Assembly (NCBI RefSeq): GCF_902686445.1
Contig: NC_062215.1
Span: forward strand, 32,594,750-32,658,749
Origin: Sciurus carolinensis
Lineage: Eukaryota; Chordata; Mammalia; Rodentia; Sciuridae
DNA length: 64,000 nucleotides
Direction: 5' to 3'
Part shown: piece after piece, positions 57,117 through 64,000 of the stretch
How the letters are laid out: the number at the start of each line of letters is the position of its first letter
How positions within the stretch are numbered: position 1 is the stretch's first letter
Notes under the pieces: model-generated
Databases searched by the model: none
What the model was told of the DNA's origin: nothing
What the model saw: the letters and a program-made list of their open reading frames with translations, nothing else
Made by a program: the position numbers and the translations under genes

Positions 57117-59404
57117 ACTAATACTTTCAGGAGACTGACAACCACACTCTGGCCTGGGGGTAGGGTCCATCACATCTGCCCCCATTGAGAATTGATCCTT
57201 GGGCCACTACGGAGGAAGCCTGGGCTGTCTAAATCATGGAGGATTATGACTGCTAGTCCACCAGAAAGAAATGACTGGTCCCAGCAGGCAGAGCCAGAAC
57301 CCAGTCTTGGGTGGTCTGTATGCCGGAAAATGTGGGCTTCCTCCAAATGTGGTCCCTGCCCTCCCAATCCAGGCCTCAGAAGGGCCAATCCTGGGCCTTC
57401 CCTACATGAGTCCTTCCAGTAGTCCACACATAATGCTCTACATATTAAAAACAAACCATTTTTGTACTGTGGATAAGAACAATTGTAACAAAGTCATAGC
57501 TACATATTTTTCTCTACATTTTGTTTATTGAGACAAACTAATTAAAAGGCACAAACATAGGGCATGTTTACATGGACATTATAACAAACATATACATTAA
57601 AAGTGTAGGAATGTGTTGCCTTCCTGCTAAACAGAAAGTTTCTAAGCTCTTATATATACAAAAGTTGTACAATTTAATGTCCTAAAGTACAAAAGATCAT
57701 TTATAAAATTATTTTACACTAGGTACTATTTATTTATTTTTTTACTATGTAGTTCAACCCCCTAGAACTGTTTTGTATAATGACACACAGATACCTATCC
57801 CTGATATAGGAAGTCTGCCTCAGATGCAAGGTATTTTTATGCTTGAACTGACACAGTGGGGTATAAACGGAAGTCATCCAGTTTGATAGTCAGTCCTGCA
57901 AACATTCTGCAGGATTAACACAACTAATTTCCATTTGTCTTAACTGCAAGATTAAAAATGGAAAAAAAACAATCATTGCAACTAAAAAAAAAATCACAGC
58001 ATCTTGGTTTTAGTTAACTCTTTTTTAAACACAATGCTTTACAAACATTAATGTGTGGCATGATGGTGTAAAGAGTATCTGTTTCCCTAGCTTTTGGTTT
58101 CTACCTTATGTACAGAGATAAAATATCCTGCTAAAAAATAAAAAGCACATGTCTCAACGTGCACAATCATTGCTGGGTTTCTACAGAGAGTACAGACCAC
58201 TGTCTCCCTGAAAACACCAAAAAGCTGATACAAGTGTTTTATCAAAGAAAAAAAAAGTGATGTCCGTATTTACAAAGTTGAACAAATCTGCACAATACTT
58301 GATTAAACGGAAGGAGGAAAAAAAAGATATACTCTGCTTGTTCTGAAGGGGCATACTACCTAGTTAGTGGTTAGAATAAAAACTGTATACAATTTAATAT
58401 AAGACATAAACTCTAGTGAGCATCTAACACATCTGTCCCTGTTGTAACATCAACAGGCTCTGATTGGGAGAGAGAGGGGCATATTACATCCCAGTGCCTC
58501 CAGCGTCTTCCAATTTAAAGCAATATATTTAAACTGTTCCAAGTACTCCTTGGCTCCTGAACAGGAGTCCCACTGGCCTGTTTGTTAGGACCCCTGGGTC
58601 CATACACTTGACTTCTCCTGTCAATTGTGGCCTTTCTTACCAAAACACAATTTGTATATATTTTTTAAAATTTTTTTTAAAAAGTCAACTACAATGCTAT
58701 ATTCCATCAGGATTAATATGCTGAGCAATATTTACATCTCCAAATATCAGGTCACAATCCCTATTATATGTTGAAGTTAGAATGATAAATTATCATATGC
58801 TTTGCATATCAGAGCTGGTATCACCTTTCCCATAGGGAATGCTGCCTGAAATTAACATATTCCCAAAGGTAAAATGCATATTCTCTGAAATGCATTTTAT
58901 TATGATAATGCATGTATTTACTCATAAAAACAATAAACAGACAATTCTACACTAGCTCTCAATCTGTGGATTTAGAATTTCAGGTTAAAATCAGCCATCC
59001 ACCTTGTATAGGGAGAAGTTTCTGCTAGTGTTTAGAACAAAATGATTTCTTGGGATTAGAAACAGTAATGCTGTTTTTTTATTTTGCTTTTTAAATTTTG
59101 ATGGGTTTTGTTTTTTTATGATTGGTTTTGATTCTGGCATTTTATCTTGCCAAATACTATTCTGTTTAAGCAATTATGTCAGCTAAAAGGAATTTTTGAT
59201 TAAACTAAAGTGGTCCAGTGATAAGTTACATATACACCCTACTTTGAACCATCCCAGCCAAATTGGAGGAAAATGCTACTACACTCTTATTAACTAATGT
59301 AATAAAATTTCCCAATTTCATGGTTTGCTTTTTGCTTTAATCAACTAAGAGTAAGTTGCTGGTAAATATTTACTTTAACCCATATTTTGATATTATAATA
59401 CTGT

Positions 59405-59832
59405 TTACCAAGGCGGTGAAGTAGGCAAAGCTTGGGGCAAGAAAGGCATGCTTTCTACAGGCCTCATTGCTATATTGAGAGGGGCGGCTAATGTCATAGG
59501 TGTGGGCAGGTTCATTGGAGATGTGATCGTGACAGGGTGTGCTATATTCACTGGGGCAGTGACAGGGGTGGGGAGGTTTACAGGGGTAGTGAGTGTTAAA
59601 GGAGAGGTCATGGATAATGGACTTGTTATAGTTACAGGGTGCCCTATGTTCATTGGGCTGGTTATGTTAACTGCACTTGAAACATTTACTGGACTTCTCA
59701 TGCTCATTGCAGCTGCCACTGTGACTGGGTTTGACATAGTCCCAGATGACACAGAGGATGTTATATTGAATGGAGTAGTAAGAGTCACAGGTGTCGTAGC
59801 AGCCGTGGAGGTTTGGCACAGGTTAGCAGCTT
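59405..59832 (-). CDS. VEZF1: VEZF1, last coding exon (C-terminal 141 residues and stop)
   Basis: Minus-strand acceptor cattttag|AAGCTG at 59832/59833. Two bases complete a glutamate codon split with the preceding exon (GAA), then 141 codons and TAA at 59405-59407. The protein reads AANLCQTSTAATTPVTLTT..., ending AMRPVESMPFLPQALPTSPPW, which I recognise as the VEZF1 (vascular endothelial zinc finger 1) carboxy terminus. Its middle is a run of about 13 hexapeptide-like units of pattern (S/T/H/A)P(V/M/L)(N/T/S)(I/L/V/M)x, for example SPVNVS, SPMNIG, HPVTIT, SPLSMT, TPVNLP, APLNIA, with almost no charged residues. VEZF1 is a nuclear C2H2 zinc-finger transcription factor binding G-rich DNA, important in endothelial and blood cell development. 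The zinc fingers are encoded outside this window. The frame is intact. Confidence 0.95.
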
Positions 59833-59999
59833 CTAAAATGAGAAGACAAAAGGGGCTTTAGACTCTCAAAAAAGTGAACAAAATTCACAGTTTGAATCAC
59901 TTCTTTTAATTAAAAAGGATGAACATTTAATAAATCAAATTACAGTTTTATGCCAAGGCTCAACAGGAAGAGAGATTCCCTCTGAGTAAAAGCCTGGGA

Positions 60000-60170
60000 G
60001 CTAGAGATTCCAGTATACAAATCTCTTCTCTGATGCTGAACCTCCTGTAAAGACTTAGGTAACTTGTTTAGCTTTGGGTTTTTCAAGTTCAGATTTACTT
60101 ACCTACCTCACAGTGACGTTGGGAGGATCACTTAAAATCTGTAAGGCATTCTGGGGGGTGGGGGACAAAG
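60000..60170 (+). repeat. MIR SINE
   Basis: Forward MIR, diverged: 'aaagacttaggtaacttgtttagctttgggtttttc' and 'ttacctacctcacagtgacgttgggaggatcacttaaaatctgtaagg'. Confidence 0.65.
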
Positions 60171-61435
60171 ATACCAAGTACGGCTAAGTGTTCGCACTAC
60201 CATTTCATATAGTTCTGAGTTTTAAAAACTTTCCTGGGTTGAGTCAACCACCAGCAGACCAGATGAAAAGAGATTATTTACACAGAGCTGGTCCAATAGT
60301 TACACAATAACAGATAATCCAAAAAATCTTCTCATAAGGCACACTGTAACTAGCAGAGAAAGGTGTGTGTACTTGATGGTATAAAGCCTTCTCAGGAGTA
60401 AAGCTACATTCTGTTAAGTTTTAAAAATGTATAACTGAGGAATGAGAAGCAAGCTATTTTACTATCATCTGTTTATCTGAGTCACAGAAAAAATAATAAT
60501 CTTGTAGTTTCTGATGTTTCTTAATTATATTAAAATTCAAAAAAAACTACTCAATAGGTTTGTGTTCTCCTTCTCACTCACACTTCCTCTTCTTTATCTG
60601 ATGTTGACAAAATCACATACTTTATGCCCAGTTATCTTAATTGCACATATAACACACACCATCAAGCATACCAAGAAGGAAAACCAGGCTCTTCCATACA
60701 GAGTTGGGGGATCCTGGTCCTTGTTATTGCCTGGACAACGCCCCCCCCCCCTCATCCGCCCGGTGGACCTGTAAGCCAAATCACCTCAGGTGCACCCCCT
60801 CCAACTCCTCTCCAGCCCTTCCTTGATCAACATAACTTTGGGGTCTCCACACTCCATGCAAGCAATTCCTAAACCTGGCTGAGGATCAGTCATCTATCCA
60901 GAGTTTAAAAAAAAAAAAAAAAAAAAAGTATCCCCAGGAAGTTCAATAGTGAAATTGAGATAAAACTTGAAAAATCTGTGAAGGTTCATCAGTGATGATC
61001 TGATTTTCATTCAGGTTTGGGAACTTATATTATTTTACTTAGGTCTAATAAAAAGACATTGCTGATTCAAATATATATTTTCATTTCAGGAATCTCCTCT
61101 CCCCCCAAAATCAACATTTACTAACATGAATACAGAGGTTTCTAACATCAGTGGTCTTTTCCAGAGACATGCATGGTACAAATGGGAACACAATAGCATT
61201 TTGTTTCATGGAGGTCAGAAGATGAGCTAAACAATCAAGTCTTATTGTGCAAAAGCAAACTGAAATATAATACCAAATAGAAGAGTGTAGAAAGAGAGAG
61301 AATGGGAGAGAAAGCTAACTCACTTTTGAGGTAATGGTAGCATTACTAAGGATAGCTTCCTCCAAAGCAGGAATTTTCACTTTGTGTGGCATCCCTCACA
61401 CCTCCAGTGCTTTCATTTTGATTTAACAGTATCTC

Positions 61436-61509
61436 CCCTTCCCCCATCTATGCTGGGATCAAATCCACAGCCCTGCAAATGCTCAACCAGTGACCTACAC
61501 CTCCAGCCT
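61436..61509 (-). repeat. ID SINE, decayed
   Basis: Reverse ID-like unit: 'tgctgggatcaaatccacagccctgcaaatgctcaaccagtgacctacacctccagcc'. Confidence 0.7.
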
Positions 61510-62674
61510 TAACACTATCCTTTCACTAAGACTTAAAACACTCATTTCTAGTCCTTCTCTAATATCCTTTTGACCCACTGTATAATTATTATAGCATTAC
61601 ATTTTTTTTGCTCCCCACTGCCAGTTCCTATCTTCCTCCCCATTTGCCACCCCCTTTCCTAGTACAAAACATTTTCTCAAAATAATGACAAATCTTCATT
61701 TAGAAGATAGGAACAAGATGCACTCCTTCAATGACAGTAGATGAATGAAGAAGGATGCTATTCCTTTTATCTTTATTCAAGTACAATATGTTTAGAAGGA
61801 ATCTGATGAAGGGAACAGTTAAAATATATGAAAGTAAAATGTGGGGAAAAAAAAAAAAACTATACCACAAAGGAATTACATACAGACAAACCTATATGTA
61901 GAAGATTCCTTAGATCTTAAAGCACTAAGACATGGAAGGGGTGGAGGAGGAAAAAGGAATTTAGGAATGGCCTACAGCTCATAGTGGGATGACAAAATGA
62001 TTTATTTGAAATGACTATACAATAGTCCAGAAGTCAAAGCTGTAACTATTAAATTGAAAACGGATCCTCTGACTGATTCGTTAAAGATATACATAGAGAA
62101 AAGTGAATCAATCTCAACTTTTTAACATTTACAGCAGTGTCTCTATGGAAATGCAAACAAGTTAAGCTAAGGCTGTCCCCAGTAATAGATGAAAGGAGAT
62201 TAAGGGTGAGACATGGAGAAAAGACATCAGCATTAAATAGTCTGAATCATGTACCAAAGAATACGAGTGAGAAAGAACAGTAAAGTGCAGAAAATAACAT
62301 AGTTACAAGAAAATGAACTTCCATACACACAAAAGGATGTTTCATCCACCTCTAAAAGTGGGAATATTTAGAAAGAAAAAAGAGGAGGAGCCCATAATGC
62401 ATGGAAGTTGACATCAAAATGAACATTAAAAATAGAACTCTGAGTACAAAGGACCAAATCAAAAGTAAGAATGTGATAGGAAGTACTAAGACTTTATTTT
62501 CTAGTAATAAACATTTGTCTGTAAACTCTATTGACAATACGAAGTTATAGCTATTTCTCAGCATGTGTTTCCATAAAGTTAGGTTTCTTACACTGTGATT
62601 TCTCGCCTTTGATTACTTAGCATACTAAATTACTTTCTCAAGCCACACTTAGAATACTAGATGCCTCATCTTAC

Positions 62675-62753
62675 CTTTCTTCCTTGCTTTGACAGCTTCT
62701 TCCCACAGTCTCAGTGTCTCTACCTGCTTCCCTGGCCAGCTTGTCACATGTTG

Positions 62754-62796
<43 letters not shown>

Positions 62797-62830
62797 TGCT
62801 TCTGATTGCTGGTCTCCTCACTCATGCATG
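62675..62830 (-). CDS. VEZF1: VEZF1, penultimate coding exon with glutamine tract
   Basis: Acceptor tttggaatag|CATGC at 62830/62831 and donor AAGAAAG|GTAAGA at 62675/62674 delimit 156 nt (52 codons' worth, entered and left in phase 1). It encodes CMSEETSNQK, sixteen glutamines, then HVTSWPGKQVETLRLWEEAV and KARKK, matching the VEZF1 linker between the zinc fingers and the C-terminal repeats. Coding-strand glutamine codons run CAG, CAA, ten CAG, four CAA, so the pure CAG core is 10 units. The WEEAVKARKK part is basic and could help nuclear retention (inference). The frame joins the last exon through a split GAA codon. The exon ahead of it, carrying the last zinc finger region, is beyond 64000. 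Confidence 0.95.
62757..62804 (-). repeat. VEZF1: Coding CAG/CAA glutamine repeat of VEZF1
   Basis: Sixteen glutamine codons, with ten consecutive CAG units flanked by CAA units, a slippage-prone tract in coding sequence. Confidence 0.95.
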
Positions 62831-64000
62831 CTATTCCAAAGACAAAGCCCAAACACTGTATTTACCTTGAAAAAACGTGACCATTTTTCTAAAATCTAAA
62901 GTACTTTGACTCCTTATGCCTCTGTGACCTCTATCATTTAACAGCTCATCTATTTATCTATAGTGCATCTTTTTTTCTGCTTGTTTCTGTATTGATCAAA
63001 ATAAACGAATTGATTAAAACATCTAGAGAACTAGGAAAAACCTATACAAAGGAGAAAAGAATTCTTTGCTATGTTAAGAAGCAAGTGTCTGGGGGCTAGG
63101 GATGTAGCTCAGTGGAAGAGTGCTTACATCACAAGCATGAGGTCCCTGGGTTCAATCCCCAGTACCTCAAAAACAAAGGAAGCAAGCAAAATATAGTATG
63201 GTAAATAAAGTAACTGTCGTTTAAGAAAAAGCAAGTGTCTTAAAAATGGAGGTTGGGTAATATTAGCATAGACTTACCAACATTTGTTCATTAAAATATC
63301 CAATATATTTGCTTACTTGACATACACTAAAAGTAAATTTTGTAAAGTACAAGATGCTAGATAATAAATGCAATGTACTTACAAATAAGCAAAGATGGAT
63401 GAGATTTAAAACACAAGCTTTCTTTCCCATTCACTTTGGTTACCTATTTTTGTTGTTGAGAATTTGCTATTTCTGTTGCATAAAATACATATACAATAAA
63501 ATGAAAAATTAGGAAAATACTTTCTTCTAGTGATTAGGACAACATTTTTAAAAGTCTGGGTAAATACAAGTATTAAATTTTATCCATATGTTTCTGGAGT
63601 AGTCTATCTTCAATTCTGCAGTTAACATGAGCAAAGCATTTAAACCTTCAAATGGATATGTATTTCCATTTCTCTACAAATGTGGATTTGAAAAGCAAAC
63701 TTAACATAGTTTTCACCTTTAAGGTGATCATTAAGGACATTTTATTAATATGATCTGGAATTAGGAGATGCTGATACTCGAAAATCTTAATGATAAATAA
63801 AAACAAAATTGCCTAGCATACAACACAGCTTCCCAGTGTGGTTTCTCCTGCTTCAATTCTAAAAACTAGAGCTTTTTATTCAAACTCCATAGAAAAAAGG
63901 ACACACTGAAAAAGTGTTGTGGAGAATTTTGCTCTTCTGGTATGGTTGTTATGTGAACAAGCATGGGGAGCTCATCAATGCTGTTTGCATATATGCACGT
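62831..64000 (-). other. VEZF1: VEZF1 intron (5' part outside window)
   Basis: AT-rich sequence upstream of the glutamine exon on the minus strand, without another VEZF1 exon: the expected zinc-finger-containing coding sequence is absent. One ID element is inserted here. Confidence 0.8.
63091..63228 (+). repeat. ID SINE in VEZF1 intron, with target duplication
   Basis: Antisense to VEZF1. Forward ID body ('gggctagggatgtagctcagtggaagagtgc', B box 'gggttcaatcc') followed by a 60-nt A-rich unique tail. aagcaagtgtct flanks it at 63079-63090 and 63229-63240. Confidence 0.9.

Larger units (their letters stand above)
57020..59404 (-). other. VEZF1: VEZF1 3' untranslated region
   Basis: The sequence from the VEZF1 stop down to about 57.0 kb is AT-rich, free of SINEs and LINEs, and without open frames, as expected of a long mammalian 3' UTR. 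Minus-strand AATAAA signals (TTTATT on the given strand) occur at 57040-57045 and 56950-56955, with other candidates at about 57520 and 57728, so shorter forms are possible. A 27-nt T run at 57086-57112 (A run in the transcript) lies near the distal end. Where the messenger really ends cannot be fixed from sequence alone. Confidence 0.6.
59833..62674 (-). other. VEZF1: VEZF1 last intron
   Basis: Bounded by the minus-strand donor AAGAAAG|GTAAGA (62675/62674) and the acceptor at 59833. About 2.8 kb, AT-rich, containing a MIR at 60000-60170, an A run near 60907-60927 and a decayed ID element near 61436. No other exon recognised. Confidence 0.85.

Overview
This is a mammalian nuclear window. Its interspersed repeats point to a squirrel-family rodent (Sciuridae: ground squirrel, marmot or chipmunk type). 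About thirty SINEs are tRNA-derived ID units or B1-like (7SL-derived) units fused to an ID-like unit (B1-dID). Several ID copies carry the extra tail after the B box that I associate with sciurids. No bacterial, organellar or CRISPR features are present. The only gene I identify from protein sequence is VEZF1. Its last two coding exons lie on the minus strand at 62675-62830 (glutamine tract) and 59405-59832 (C-terminal hexapeptide repeats, stop TAA), followed by a long AT-rich 3' UTR down to about 57.0 kb. The zinc-finger exons lie beyond the right edge. Layout from left to right: (1) 1-44053 is non-coding, intron-like and dense in SINEs, MIRs, hAT fragments and two L1 3' ends. By mammalian gene order (CUEDC1 next to VEZF1, both on this strand) it is most likely the first intron of CUEDC1. 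(2) 43375-44345 is a CpG island with a strong minus-strand splice donor (exon end 44054) and a (CGG)9 tract, the presumed CUEDC1 promoter and untranslated first exon. (3) 44346-52380 is intergenic, with an old LINE-like tract broken up by a SINE and a MaLR-type LTR, an opposed MIR pair and more SINEs. (4) 52400-55950 holds a second small GC-rich promoter (two CCAAT boxes and a GC box, all on the plus strand). After it come four segments with good splice signals that join in one open frame (all junctions phase 2), ending at a stop and an AATAAA. I do not recognise this putative protein of about 114 residues with a mitochondrial-presequence-like N terminus; it is the most interesting item here. 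(5) 57020-64000 is the 3' half of VEZF1, convergent with the putative gene. VEZF1 is a C2H2 zinc-finger transcription factor of endothelial and haematopoietic cells, and CUEDC1 is a CUE-domain (ubiquitin-binding) protein. Nothing in the sequence makes them a functional pair. Their shared orientation, with the putative gene between them on the opposite strand, is the main architectural point. Exon boundaries are inferred from splice consensus and frame. Repeat families and limits are by eye and approximate.
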